The notes under the pieces are model-generated. The model saw only the letters and a program-made list of their open reading frames with translations. It was not told the origin of the DNA and searched no databases. From contig NZ_LNZB01000060.1 of NCBI RefSeq assembly GCF_001468085.1, forward strand, positions 520,257 through 584,256: a stretch of DNA of 64,000 nt, given 5' to 3'. Made by a program: the position numbers and the translations under genes. This stretch comes from Legionella waltersii (lineage in GTDB: Bacteria; Pseudomonadota; Gammaproteobacteria; Legionellales; Legionellaceae). Shown here piece after piece: positions 10,556-19,807 of this stretch. The number at the start of each line of letters is the position of its first letter. Position 1 is the first letter of the stretch.

Positions 10556-11390
10556 TCGTATTTCCCCAAAATAGAGAAACAATACCGGCAACACTTAAGA
10601 ATGGGCCATAAGGTATCGATGTGTCTTTTGATTTGTGCTGAGTTTTTAAATAAATAATCCCTATTATGGCGCCGGAAACGGATGATAGAAGTAAGATCAG
10701 AGGCAAATATATCCAACCAAACCAGGCACCGAATGCAGCAAAAAGTTTAAAGTCGCCATGACCCATCCCCACTTTACCAGTGACTAGATAGAATAGTTTA
10801 ATGAATATCCATAAGGTTAAGTATGCTCCAGCACAACTAATCACAGCATTCGGGAGTGGTGTAAAAATACCCCATGTGTTTGCAATTAACCCAATCCATA
10901 ATAGGCTTAATGTTAGTGAATCAGGTAGCAGCTGATGATCTAAATCAATAAAAATAAGAGGAATAAGAATCCAAATAAATAATAATGAAAACAATAAGTG
11001 CAAGGTAATCCCAAAATGCCATGCAGCATACAGTGAAAGTAGACCGGTTAATAATTCAATCATAGGGTAGCGAAGTGGAATAGGGGACTTACATTCAGCG
11101 CATCTCCCTTTCAAAAATAAATAGCTTAAAATTGGAATATTCTGCCAAGATTTGATTTTTGCATTACAATTTGGGCAGAAAGAACGCGGTAGAAATAAGT
11201 TGATTTTAGGTTTACCATTCTCTACATCATGGTTAAATAATTCAGCGGCCTGTTCCTTCCATTCATCGTGTAGCATTATTGGTAATCTATAAATAACCAC
11301 ATTAAGAAAGCTTCCTACAACGAGGGAAATAATACCTATGCATAAATAAAGGTACCAAGTAGGTAAACTTAAAATCACTGTTTCTATCAT
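10518..11390 (-). CDS. pilD: Prepilin peptidase / N-methyltransferase
   Basis: An inner-membrane aspartic protease that cleaves and N-methylates type IV pilins and type II secretion pseudopilins. Two CxxC pairs are visible in the N-terminal cytoplasmic loop (CPNC and CAEC). The catalytic aspartates lie in FIDLDHQLLPDSL and GMGHGDFKLFAAFGAW. The 290-residue length and roughly eight hydrophobic segments are typical. It is the last gene of a minus-strand pilB-pilC-pilD operon, 15 bases after pilC. In L. pneumophila PilD serves both pili and Lsp type II secretion. Its 3' end overlaps the Sel1-like gene tail to tail. Confidence 0.96.
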   Translation of the reverse strand: MIETVILSLPTWYLYLCIGIISLVVGSFLNVVIYRLPIMLHDEWKEQAAELFNHDVENGKPKINLFLPRSFCPNCNAKIKSWQNIPILSYLFLKGRCAECKSPIPLRYPMIELLTGLLSLYAAWHFGITLHLLFSLLFIWILIPLIFIDLDHQLLPDSLTLSLLWIGLIANTWGIFTPLPNAVISCAGAYLTLWIFIKLFYLVTGKVGMGHGDFKLFAAFGAWFGWIYLPLILLLSSVSGAIIGIIYLKTQHKSKDTSIPYGPFLSVAGIVSLFWGNTIIYWYLSLFSVA

Positions 11391-11405
11391 ATGATATTCT
11401 AGCCT

Positions 11406-12626
11406 CTAGACTGCTGATCCCAATTTGAAAATAGGTAGATACATAGCTACAACTAAACCACCAACCAATATGCCTAATATTGACATAATTATTGGCTCCA
11501 TTAAACTGCTTAGTGAATCGACGGCATTATCAACTTCTTCTTCATAGAAATCGGCTACCTTTCCTAACATCTTCTCCAATGCACCAGACTCTTCACCTAT
11601 AGCTACCATTTGTATAACCATGTTGGGGAATAGATGTGTGTTTTCCATAGCTACACACATTTGTTGACCGGTTGATACTTCATCTCTTATTTTATCCGTT
11701 GCTTTTGCATATATGATATTACCCGTTGCGCCAGAAACTGACTTCAAGGCTTCTACTAATGGTAGTCCAGCTGCAAACGTAATTGACAATGTTCTAGCAA
11801 AACGCGCAATGGATGCCTTTTCTAAAATCACCCCTACAACCGGGAATTTAAGCATGGCGCGATCTATGTTCTGTGCAAAGTCCAAAGAATGATTTTTGGC
11901 ATAGATAAACGCATATACTGCACCACCAAGTGCCCCAAAGATGAAATACCAATAGGATTGCATGAATTCAGACATAGAAATTACGGCCTTTGTCATAGCA
12001 GGTAAGTCAGCACCAAAACCTTTAAATAAGGACTCAAATTGAGGGACTACATAGATTAACAGTCCAGTTGTCACTATAAGTGCTACCACCAATACTGCAA
12101 TTGGGTAAGTGAGCGCTTTTTTAATTTTTTTCTTAATGGTTTCAATTTTTTCTTTATAGGTTGCTACCTTATCCAACATAATATCTAAAGAACCTGACTT
12201 TTCACCAGCATCCACTAAATTACAAAATAATTCATTAAAATATTGAGGGTGCTTAATAAAAGATTCAGCCAAGGTTAAACCAGTCTCGATGTCTTGCTTA
12301 ATTGTTTCAATTAGGTCTTTTAAACGTTTATTCGATTGACCTTTGGCAACGATATCAAATGCTTGGACCAGTGGAATTCCTGATTCAATCATCGTTGCTA
12401 ATTGACGGCTAAAAACGGTGATATCTGCTTGTGTAATCTTTTTATTTTTTCTATCAATGAGGGGCTTTCTCTTTTTAGCGATTTTAGTTGCAACAATTCC
12501 TTGTTTACGTAGATCAGCTTTTGCAATAGCCATACTTTTAGCTTGAATGTCTCCCTCCATAGTCTGGCCAGATTTATTCGTACCATGATAATGAAAGGTA
12601 AGAAGTGGATTTTTAATCTTTTCCAT
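11406..12626 (-). CDS. pilC: Type IV pilus inner-membrane platform protein
   Basis: PilC/GspF-family polytopic protein that anchors the pilus assembly motor. The 406-residue sequence shows the duplicated T2SS_F domain: the first around FSRQLATMIESGIPLVQAF and the second around FARTLSITFAAGLPLVEAL, each ending in a hydrophobic pair. The C-terminal MEPIIMSILGILVGGLVVAMY (21 residues, core LGILVGGLVV) is typical. It lies 5 bases after pilB and 15 before pilD. Confidence 0.96.
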   Translation of the reverse strand: MEKIKNPLLTFHYHGTNKSGQTMEGDIQAKSMAIAKADLRKQGIVATKIAKKRKPLIDRKNKKITQADITVFSRQLATMIESGIPLVQAFDIVAKGQSNKRLKDLIETIKQDIETGLTLAESFIKHPQYFNELFCNLVDAGEKSGSLDIMLDKVATYKEKIETIKKKIKKALTYPIAVLVVALIVTTGLLIYVVPQFESLFKGFGADLPAMTKAVISMSEFMQSYWYFIFGALGGAVYAFIYAKNHSLDFAQNIDRAMLKFPVVGVILEKASIARFARTLSITFAAGLPLVEALKSVSGATGNIIYAKATDKIRDEVSTGQQMCVAMENTHLFPNMVIQMVAIGEESGALEKMLGKVADFYEEEVDNAVDSLSSLMEPIIMSILGILVGGLVVAMYLPIFKLGSAV

Positions 12627-12631
12627 AATTA

Positions 12632-14353
12632 TTAATCAACGGTTACCCTATTGACTTCCTCCATGGTAGTAACTCCTTCCTTAACTTTTTCTAAACCAGA
12701 TTCAAATATAGTATGCATACCTTGTGATTGAGCAAACTTAAGGATTTCAAGTGAATTTGCTCCATTCATTATCATTTGTCCCAAATCCTTGTTCATGGTT
12801 AGCACTTCATACAAACCTACTCTACCTCTGAATCCATTAGTGCATTGATTACATCCAACCGCTTTATAGAGTTTGAGGCCAACCAGATCTTCTTCTTTAA
12901 ATCCTAACTCTAATAAACCTTTATCACTGACATCATCACGCAGTACTTTGCATTGTTCACATAGTCTACGTGCTAATCGCTGAGCAATAATCAGAGTAAC
13001 AGAACTTGCTATGTTAAATGTTGGAATACCCATATTAACAAGTCGATTAAGGGTTTCTGCAGCACTATTTGTATGAAGTGTAGAGAGCACCAAATGACCA
13101 GTCTGAGCTGCTTTTACCGCAATTTCAGCAGTTTCTAAATCTCTGATTTCCCCAACCATTATAATATCAGGATCTTGCCGAAGAAAGGACCTAAGAGCGC
13201 CAGAGAATGTTAAACCAGCCTTCGTATTGATGTTGACTTGGTTAATCCCTGGAACTTTGATCTCAACAGGATCCTCTGCAGTTGAGATATTCACCTCAGT
13301 TGTGTTTAACATATTTAATGCAGTGTATAAAGTTACTGTTTTACCGCTACCGGTCGGACCAGTAACAAGAATCATTCCTTGTGGTTTCTCAATAGCTCTA
13401 ATAAATGCTTCTTTTTGATATTGTGCAAAACCAAGTGCATCTACTCCTAATTTAGCAGTACTTGGGTCTAGGATTCTCATGACCACCTTTTCACCGGTAT
13501 AGGTTGGACAGGTACTTACCCTAAAATCAATCGCTCGATTTTTGGATATTTTCATTTTAAAGCCACCATCTTGAGGTACTCTTCTTTCGGAGATATCCAA
13601 ATTTGACATTACTTTGATCCGTGCTGTAATTCGTGCTGATAAATTAACTGGAGGTGCTGCGACTTCATGCAATATACCATCTTGTCTGTACCTAATTCGA
13701 TATTCTTTTTCATAAGGCTCAAAGTGTATGTCGGATGTTCCTTGCTTAATTGCGTCCAACAGTATTTTATTAATGAATTTCACGATAGGTGCATCATCAG
13801 TCACTGATGATACATCACTATCCTGATCTTCTTCATCCGTACTTATCTCGAGGCCATCAATATCACCAGCATCCTCAACGTATTCTGATAACCCTTCACT
13901 TTCCTTAGCTGTCAGTAATTTATCGATTAATGCAGATAACTTATCAGTTTCAACAACAATTGCGTTGGTGTTAAGACCTGTGTGAAACTGAATTTCCTTT
14001 AAAGAGGCTTGTTTACTTGGATCGTCCGTTGCCAGATATAGGTTATTTCCTCGACTAAATAATGGAACCATCGAGTGCCGCTTTATCAGTTTCTCATTGA
14101 CTAATTTTGCTGGTAAATTATCTAAATCAATACATAATAGATCGAGCATGGGTACACCAAAATTTTGAGCTGCAGTAAGTGCAATTTGCTCAGCCGTTAA
14201 TATGCGATTTTTTACTATGTATTGTATAAGAGAGATTTTTTCAGAAGCAGCGGCTTTATAGAGCTCTATAGCTTTAGATTTCTCTAAAAGCTTTTCAAGC
14301 ACAAGAAGTTGCCCAATGCCTTGTAGTCGTTGTTCGTCAGTAGCAAGTGCCAT
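12632..14353 (-). CDS. pilB: Type IV pilus assembly ATPase
   Basis: Hexameric cytoplasmic ATPase powering pilus extension. The 573-residue protein has an N-terminal GspE/MshEN-type domain, then a RecA-like domain with Walker A GPTGSGKTVTL, Asp box, Walker B IIMVGEIRDLETAE and the His box TGHLVLSTLHTNSA. A zinc-binding tetracysteine follows (CEQC and CNQC). This is PilB rather than the retraction ATPase PilT because of the long N-terminal domain and the cysteines. It is the first gene of pilBCD; a 229-base divergent promoter region separates it from the methyltransferase-like gene. Confidence 0.96.
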   Translation of the reverse strand: MALATDEQRLQGIGQLLVLEKLLEKSKAIELYKAAASEKISLIQYIVKNRILTAEQIALTAAQNFGVPMLDLLCIDLDNLPAKLVNEKLIKRHSMVPLFSRGNNLYLATDDPSKQASLKEIQFHTGLNTNAIVVETDKLSALIDKLLTAKESEGLSEYVEDAGDIDGLEISTDEEDQDSDVSSVTDDAPIVKFINKILLDAIKQGTSDIHFEPYEKEYRIRYRQDGILHEVAAPPVNLSARITARIKVMSNLDISERRVPQDGGFKMKISKNRAIDFRVSTCPTYTGEKVVMRILDPSTAKLGVDALGFAQYQKEAFIRAIEKPQGMILVTGPTGSGKTVTLYTALNMLNTTEVNISTAEDPVEIKVPGINQVNINTKAGLTFSGALRSFLRQDPDIIMVGEIRDLETAEIAVKAAQTGHLVLSTLHTNSAAETLNRLVNMGIPTFNIASSVTLIIAQRLARRLCEQCKVLRDDVSDKGLLELGFKEEDLVGLKLYKAVGCNQCTNGFRGRVGLYEVLTMNKDLGQMIMNGANSLEILKFAQSQGMHTIFESGLEKVKEGVTTMEEVNRVTVD

Positions 14354-14582
14354 ATGTTATAGTTCTTAGTGTTTATTATTTATAAATATAGTTAATAAAT
14401 TGACATTTTTCACAACTTTTAATCCCTATTTTACAAAGAATACTGTTGATCAATTGAATTAGAACTATTTCAGAAGATTTAATCAATTTATCCATAAAAA
14501 AATTGTTTGCTATGCAAACTCGTAGTATTTTATTTAATTAGAATCAATGCATATAGAAAACTAAAAAGATGAAGGGCTTATT

Positions 14583-15326
14583 TTGTTGATTGAAGAGCAA
14601 CTTAAACAATGTCATGTGTTAAATGACTGGTTTCACACGCCATTAGGTCAATTTGTTTCAAAAGAGTTTACCGAGCAATTAAGGTTCTATAATGAACATT
14701 TAAAGGGTGATAGTTTGCTGCAACTTGGTTATTGTGGTGAAAACCCTTGGCTAAAGGAACTAGACTACAACAATAAATGGATTGCTTCCCCATTTTCTAT
14801 GAACTCATCAATTCATATTGAAACCTCACTTAACCAGCTCCCAATTAATCGTAATTCACTAGACTGTGTGGTTATACCACTCACTTTAGAATTATTTGGC
14901 AATAATTCGAGTTTGATTCATGAGTTAGATAGAGTCTTAAAGCCCATGGGGTTTGTCATTTTGCTGAGTTTGAATCCATACAGTCTTTGGGGTGGCGCAT
15001 TAAAATGCGGGTTGTTGCGTAGTTATAGCGATAAACGGGTGAAAATGAGAACAGCCTTTCAAATTAATCGTTTATTTACACAGATGGGTTATAGACAGTG
15101 TTGTTTAAATAATTTTTGTTATATTCCTCCAGTGAATAATGAATCGCTAATCAAAAAACTCATTTTTCTAGATGAAATAGGTAAAATGATTTGGCCGTTC
15201 CCATCAGGTTTTTATTGTTATATTGCTCAAAAGTACGAACGTATTACACCTGGATTATCGGTTGCTGTAACAAAAGAAGTATTATCAAAAAGTTATGAAA
15301 CTCCTTTTCAACCCGCATCTAACTAG
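14583..15326 (+). CDS. SAM-dependent methyltransferase-like protein
   Basis: A 247-residue class I methyltransferase-like protein. SLLQLGYCGENPW near residue 44 stands where the SAM-binding glycine loop normally is, but only part of the usual GxGxG is present. Then come LPINRNSLDCVVIPLTLEL and a typical post-motif block HELDRVLKPMGFVILLSLNP, which strongly resembles the Methyltransf_11 pattern. The start is TTG at 14583 with GAAGGG 6 bases upstream. Substrate unknown. It is divergent from pilB and followed by DUF1820 after about 160 bases. Confidence 0.75.
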   Translation: MLIEEQLKQCHVLNDWFHTPLGQFVSKEFTEQLRFYNEHLKGDSLLQLGYCGENPWLKELDYNNKWIASPFSMNSSIHIETSLNQLPINRNSLDCVVIPLTLELFGNNSSLIHELDRVLKPMGFVILLSLNPYSLWGGALKCGLLRSYSDKRVKMRTAFQINRLFTQMGYRQCCLNNFCYIPPVNNESLIKKLIFLDEIGKMIWPFPSGFYCYIAQKYERITPGLSVAVTKEVLSKSYETPFQPASN

Positions 15327-15485
15327 CCCAACATGATATTTGAGGATATTATTACAAGCATTTATTGCCTCCAAGTAAATACACATGAAAACAACTAGTA
15401 TTCTATTCATCATACTCCTAGATTGTTTGTACTTATAAGGAGTATTTTTGTATACTTTGATGTGATTTGGTAGAAGGTTAATTAC

Positions 15486-15812
15486 ATGTCAAAAAAATCA
15501 TTATTCAGAATTAGTTTTGCTAATCAGGAAGAAATTTTTGAAATTTATGTTCGCTCTATAAAAGAAAGTGAAATGTTTGGATTTCTTGAAGTAGAAGAGC
15601 TGGTTTTTGGCGAGCAAACTGCATTGGTTGTTGATCCTTCAGAAGAAAAGCTAAAGATGGAGTTTAATGGTGTTAAACGTGTTTTCATTCCTATGCATTC
15701 AGTGATACGAATTGATGAAGTTACTAAACAGGGGGCTTCTAAGGTAAAAGACAATGCAGGTTTTGCAAATACTGTTAGACCATTTCCTGGTTCTGGAAAA
15801 CCTAAAGAATAA
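15486..15812 (+). CDS. DUF1820 family protein
   Basis: A 108-residue soluble protein matching the DUF1820 pattern of gamma-proteobacteria: LFRISFANQEEIFEIYVR at the N-terminus, FLEVEELVFGE, and KRVFIPMHSVIRIDEVTKQG in the middle, with a glycine/proline-rich tail. Molecular function is unknown. A possible -10 box TATACT lies at 15451-15456. hpt starts 13 bases after its stop, so the two may share a transcript. Confidence 0.85.
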   Translation: MSKKSLFRISFANQEEIFEIYVRSIKESEMFGFLEVEELVFGEQTALVVDPSEEKLKMEFNGVKRVFIPMHSVIRIDEVTKQGASKVKDNAGFANTVRPFPGSGKPKE

Positions 15813-15825
15813 AAAGGTATAAATA

Positions 15826-16395
15826 ATGAGTATTCCTAGTAAAATTCAAGCTGTATATGAAAAGTCCACTTGCCTTTATACTGCAAATGAAGTTGAAGCT
15901 GCACTCGACAGGATGGCAATTAAAATTCATGAAACCTTGCAAGATAAAAATCCAGTTATAGTATGCGTCATGATTGGAGGGTTAGTTCCTTTGGGCAATT
16001 TATTACATCGTTTAGATTTTCCATTAGAGGTCGATTACGTTCATGCAACAAGATACCGCGGAGACTTAACGGGTGGCGATATTCACTGGAAAGTAAAGCC
16101 GTCCACGAATTTAGTTGGTCGTACTGTATTGGTTGTAGATGATATTCTGGATGGTGGTATTACTCTTGCTGCCATCATTGAAGAAATGAAGGCCATGGGC
16201 GCAGAAAAGGTTTATAGCGCAGTTTTGGTTGATAAATACCGTAAAAGAGTGGCTAATGGTTTGCAAAATGCGGACTTTGTAGGCCTTCAAGTTGAAGACA
16301 ACTATATTTTCGGTTATGGAATGGATTACCACGAATACCTCAGAAATGCCCCTGGAATCTTTATAGTCCACCCAGAGCATGATGTAAAAAAATAA
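15826..16395 (+). CDS. hpt: Hypoxanthine-guanine phosphoribosyltransferase
   Basis: Purine salvage enzyme transferring phosphoribose from PRPP to hypoxanthine or guanine. The PRPP-binding loop [17 protein letters not shown] is present near residue 104, with [15 protein letters not shown] before it and a HATRYRG flexible-loop motif. The 189-residue length is usual. It converges with lssD with a 2-base gap; a hairpin within the lssD 3' end could serve as its terminator. Confidence 0.9.
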   Translation: MSIPSKIQAVYEKSTCLYTANEVEAALDRMAIKIHETLQDKNPVIVCVMIGGLVPLGNLLHRLDFPLEVDYVHATRYRGDLTGGDIHWKVKPSTNLVGRTVLVVDDILDGGITLAAIIEEMKAMGAEKVYSAVLVDKYRKRVANGLQNADFVGLQVEDNYIFGYGMDYHEYLRNAPGIFIVHPEHDVKK

Positions 16396-16397
16396 TC

Positions 16398-17531
16398 CTA
16401 TCTTTCTCTTAAAGCCGATTGTTTAGCTTTAATAATCGGTTTTAGTAGATATTGGAGAACTGACTTTTGCCCTGTAAGGATATCTACAGTAGCTTGCATG
16501 CCTGGAATAATTGGCAAAGGATTTTCTGTGGTGCCTAAGTGATTTTTCTTTGTCCTTACTTTTACAATATAGTAGCTTTCTTTTTGTTTGTCCGTTTCAT
16601 CAATTATAGTATCAGCACTTATTTGTTCTACTACACCCTCCAAACCACCATAGATAGAAAAGTCATAAGCAGATATCTTAACCATCGCTTCCTGGCCAGG
16701 ATGTATAAAACCAATATTAGAGGGTTTTATTTTGGCTTCAATTAGCAAGGTATCATCAAGAGGAACAATTTCAATGATGTCGCTTCCTGGCTGAACTACA
16801 CCACCTATCGTATTTACTTTAATTTGTTTAACGACTCCGTAAACAGGTGACTTAACGGTTGTCCTACTTAACCTATCTTTATCCGCTTTATTTGCTTCAA
16901 TTAAAGCGGATAAATCGCCTCTCGCTTTATTGAGTTTATCCAGTTGCTCAGAGTTAAATTTTTCGATATTTCCTTCAATTTCATTAACCGAACGCTCTAA
17001 GCGGATAACTTCGACTTCCGATACTGAGCCTCCCTTAAGTAGTGGACGAGTTAAATCCAGTTCCTTTTGGGCTAGCTCTAGTGAGCTTTTAAGTTCACTG
17101 AGTTCTCTCGACTTTGAATAGTACAAGGAAAGCTCGTCCTTTATTAACTGTGGGTAATTTTTAACGAACTCTGGAGGAAACTCTGGTTTCTTATTATTCA
17201 GCAATGCTGTTAAGCGAATAATTTCAATTTTTAGAAGATCAATTTTCTTTTCAGCTTCCGCATAGGAGGACATAAAGCGCGTGTTGTCGATTTGCATTAA
17301 AATTTGATCTTTTTCAACAATTTCGCCTTCTTTTACAAAAACATGTTGAACAATTCCGCCTTCAAGATTCTGAATGACTTGTATATCTCTTGATGGAACA
17401 ACTTTTCCATCGCCAGTTGTAACTTCATCGAGTATGGCATAATTTGCCCAAATAATGGCAACAAAAAAGAAGAGAGTCGTAGTCCATAGTATAATATGAG
17501 CAAATGCTCTCGACTTGTATGTTTTAACCAT
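16398..17531 (-). CDS. lssD: Type I secretion membrane fusion protein (HlyD family)
   Basis: Periplasmic adaptor of a type I secretion system, linking the ABC transporter LssB to a TolC-like outer-membrane channel. The 377-residue protein has a short cytoplasmic N-terminus, one TM helix (about residues 11-30), a biotinyl-lipoyl-like segment IVQHVFVKEGEIVEKDQIL, a long coiled-coil hairpin (about residues 80-205) and a C-terminal barrel segment SPVYGVVKQIKVNTIGGVV. It lies 4 bases after lssB on the same strand. In L. pneumophila the Lss system secretes the RTX toxin RtxA; no RTX substrate is in this window. Confidence 0.93.
   Translation of the reverse strand: MVKTYKSRAFAHIILWTTTLFFFVAIIWANYAILDEVTTGDGKVVPSRDIQVIQNLEGGIVQHVFVKEGEIVEKDQILMQIDNTRFMSSYAEAEKKIDLLKIEIIRLTALLNNKKPEFPPEFVKNYPQLIKDELSLYYSKSRELSELKSSLELAQKELDLTRPLLKGGSVSEVEVIRLERSVNEIEGNIEKFNSEQLDKLNKARGDLSALIEANKADKDRLSRTTVKSPVYGVVKQIKVNTIGGVVQPGSDIIEIVPLDDTLLIEAKIKPSNIGFIHPGQEAMVKISAYDFSIYGGLEGVVEQISADTIIDETDKQKESYYIVKVRTKKNHLGTTENPLPIIPGMQATVDILTGQKSVLQYLLKPIIKAKQSALRER
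16412..16443 (+). terminator. Possible hpt terminator inside the lssD 3' end
   Basis: AAGCCGATT at 16412-16420 can pair with AATCGGTTT at 16434-16442, with one G-U pair, followed by a short T run. It begins 17 bases after the hpt stop and lies within the opposite-strand lssD coding region. Coding constraint may explain it, so confidence is limited. Confidence 0.35.
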
Positions 17532-17535
17532 GCAT

Positions 17536-19692
17536 TTAGCTCCTTATGGTAACACCGCTTCTAAGTGCATTTAAAACAGACTCCTTAGGGCCATCTGCTA
17601 TTATTTTGCCATTTTCCAACACGATAAGACGATTTACTAATTCAAGCATTGAAATTTTATGTGTAATTAATACAAGAGTACGATGATCTGATAGGTATTC
17701 ATTAAGGTTCTTTTTGATTAAACGCTCGTTATTATCATCCATAGAGGAAGTAGGTTCATCCATAACAAGAATATTAGGACTTGTTAAAATTGCTCTTGCT
17801 ATTGCTATAGCCTGTCTTTGTCCACCTGATAGGTCTGCACCTTTTTCGCCGACAGGCCTATCAAATCCCTTGGGATGGTGATTTGTAAATTGGGTGACTC
17901 CAGTCAACTCAGCGGCATTTATAAGGTCATTGTCATTAATAAATGGGGCACCAACGCAAATATTCTCACGGATAGTCCCGTAAAATAAAATGACGTCTTG
18001 AGGCACATATCCTATCTGTTGGCGGAGATCATCTGGGTTAATCTGTTTGTAATCAGTACCATCCATTAAAATAGTACCCTCAGTAGGGAGGTATAATTTA
18101 AGTATCAATTTACCCATGGTAGACTTTCCAGAACCCACTCGACCTATAACTCCAACTCGTTCTCCTGCTTTAACTTTAAAACTAATCTGCTGTAAAACTT
18201 TTATATCATCGCCCGGGTAATGAAAATTGACTTGTTTAAACTCCATATCACCTTTTAAAACAGGTCTGTGAAGATATCGGCTTTCATCATGTATGTCTGT
18301 TTCCAGTTGCATGATTTTGTTTAATGACTCTAAAGCGTTTACAGATTGAAAGTACCTTGTAAATAGAGTTGAAACTTGAGCCATTGGTGCTAGAGCCCGT
18401 CCTGCTAGAATGGTACAAGCAACTAAGCCCCCAGTAGTAAGATCACCATTTGCAATCATATATACTCCAACAATAACCACTAATATTGTCGATATTTGTT
18501 GAGCTAGGTTAGTGATGCTAATGCTGGAGTTGGCTACAAAACGAAGTTTCATCATATTTTTTGCGGCTTCATCGATGATTTTTTCCCATCTTGATTGTAA
18601 CTTTGATTCAGCTCCTGATGTTTTAATGGCCTCAATTGATGCAAGGGATTCAAATAAGGTAGCTTGTTTTTCAGCGGAGAATTGATAGGATTTTCTTGTT
18701 AATTGAATGAGTGGCCATTGAAGTAGGAGTCCTATAACGAATATAAACGGTATCACTGTAAATGGTATCCAAAATAATTTTCCACCAATCATGTAGATGA
18801 CTACAAGGAAAATGAATGAGAAGGGTAAATCGATAATAACGGTCATAGTACTTGATGTTATAAAATCTCTGAAAATTTCAAATGATTGAACCGTATTTGC
18901 TAAGGAACCTACTGATCTGGGGCGATTGCTCATGCTTAAACCCAGAACCTGCTGAAATATAGTAGAAGATAATTCAATATCAGTGTTTTTATTGGCAATG
19001 TCTAAAAAATAGGAACGAAGCGCTTTTAAAAGCGTATCGAAAATAAACACCAGAGCTACACCACTTGCCAGTACCCACATCGTATCAATTGCATGGTTAG
19101 GCACGACTCGATCATATACATTCATAGTGAACAGAGGGATTACAAGTGCAAAGAGGTTCACTAAAAAGGAAGCAAGCAATACTTCAGAGTACAAAGGCCA
19201 TGATTTTATCATTACACTCCAAAACCAATCCTTGGCTTGAGTTTTTAAGGTTTCATGAGAACGCTGAGTATGCTTAAATTGTTGCTCAACAAAGATTACT
19301 GAATCACTAAGTTCCCCAGAAAAATCGTCAAAATCGGTAATTATTCCGGGGTGTTGTGGATCCAGTATGGCCTTCTTACCGTCATCATTTAAAATGAGAA
19401 GAATCGCACTATTGTCATTTTTGATGAGTACTAAAGGAAGTTGTGAGTCGTCGATATCTTGTAGGCTAATTTGTTTAACTTCAGCATCTAAACCAGCTCT
19501 GGCAGCAGCTCTCGGAAAAATATCAAGCGACAGCTTATCCTCTTTTAAAGGTAATCTTGCAATCAGAGAGCGAGCAGAAAATGGATTTTGGTAGTACCTT
19601 GTTAACAAAATAAGACACGCTAAAAGAGAGTCATTTTCAGCAATTTTACTAAGATCAATTTGAGACCAAGAAGCTTTTCTATGCTTGCTCAT
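17536..19692 (-). CDS. lssB: Type I secretion ABC transporter/ATPase, LssB family
   Basis: Inner-membrane exporter of a type I secretion system. The 718 residues comprise an N-terminal C39-like domain (about 1-140), a transmembrane domain (about 160-450) and an ATPase with Walker A GRVGSGKST, signature LSGGQ, Walker B ILVMDEPTSSMD and an H-loop histidine. The C39-like domain lacks the catalytic DCG motif (DSLLACL at that place), so it is probably a substrate-docking domain as in HlyB and LapB. It is directly followed by lssD. The upstream lss-type genes are separated from it by a plus-strand FUSC gene. Confidence 0.94.
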   Translation of the reverse strand: MSKHRKASWSQIDLSKIAENDSLLACLILLTRYYQNPFSARSLIARLPLKEDKLSLDIFPRAAARAGLDAEVKQISLQDIDDSQLPLVLIKNDNSAILLILNDDGKKAILDPQHPGIITDFDDFSGELSDSVIFVEQQFKHTQRSHETLKTQAKDWFWSVMIKSWPLYSEVLLASFLVNLFALVIPLFTMNVYDRVVPNHAIDTMWVLASGVALVFIFDTLLKALRSYFLDIANKNTDIELSSTIFQQVLGLSMSNRPRSVGSLANTVQSFEIFRDFITSSTMTVIIDLPFSFIFLVVIYMIGGKLFWIPFTVIPFIFVIGLLLQWPLIQLTRKSYQFSAEKQATLFESLASIEAIKTSGAESKLQSRWEKIIDEAAKNMMKLRFVANSSISITNLAQQISTILVVIVGVYMIANGDLTTGGLVACTILAGRALAPMAQVSTLFTRYFQSVNALESLNKIMQLETDIHDESRYLHRPVLKGDMEFKQVNFHYPGDDIKVLQQISFKVKAGERVGVIGRVGSGKSTMGKLILKLYLPTEGTILMDGTDYKQINPDDLRQQIGYVPQDVILFYGTIRENICVGAPFINDNDLINAAELTGVTQFTNHHPKGFDRPVGEKGADLSGGQRQAIAIARAILTSPNILVMDEPTSSMDDNNERLIKKNLNEYLSDHRTLVLITHKISMLELVNRLIVLENGKIIADGPKESVLNALRSGVTIRS

Positions 19693-19807
19693 AATGAATT
19701 TATCGTTGTTTTATTAAAGTATATAACCAAATTCCTTGAGAATTCCAGATCTTAGCAAGATAATCATAATATAGAATCCTTCAGCGATAAAAGAATGAAT
19801 CAAACTC

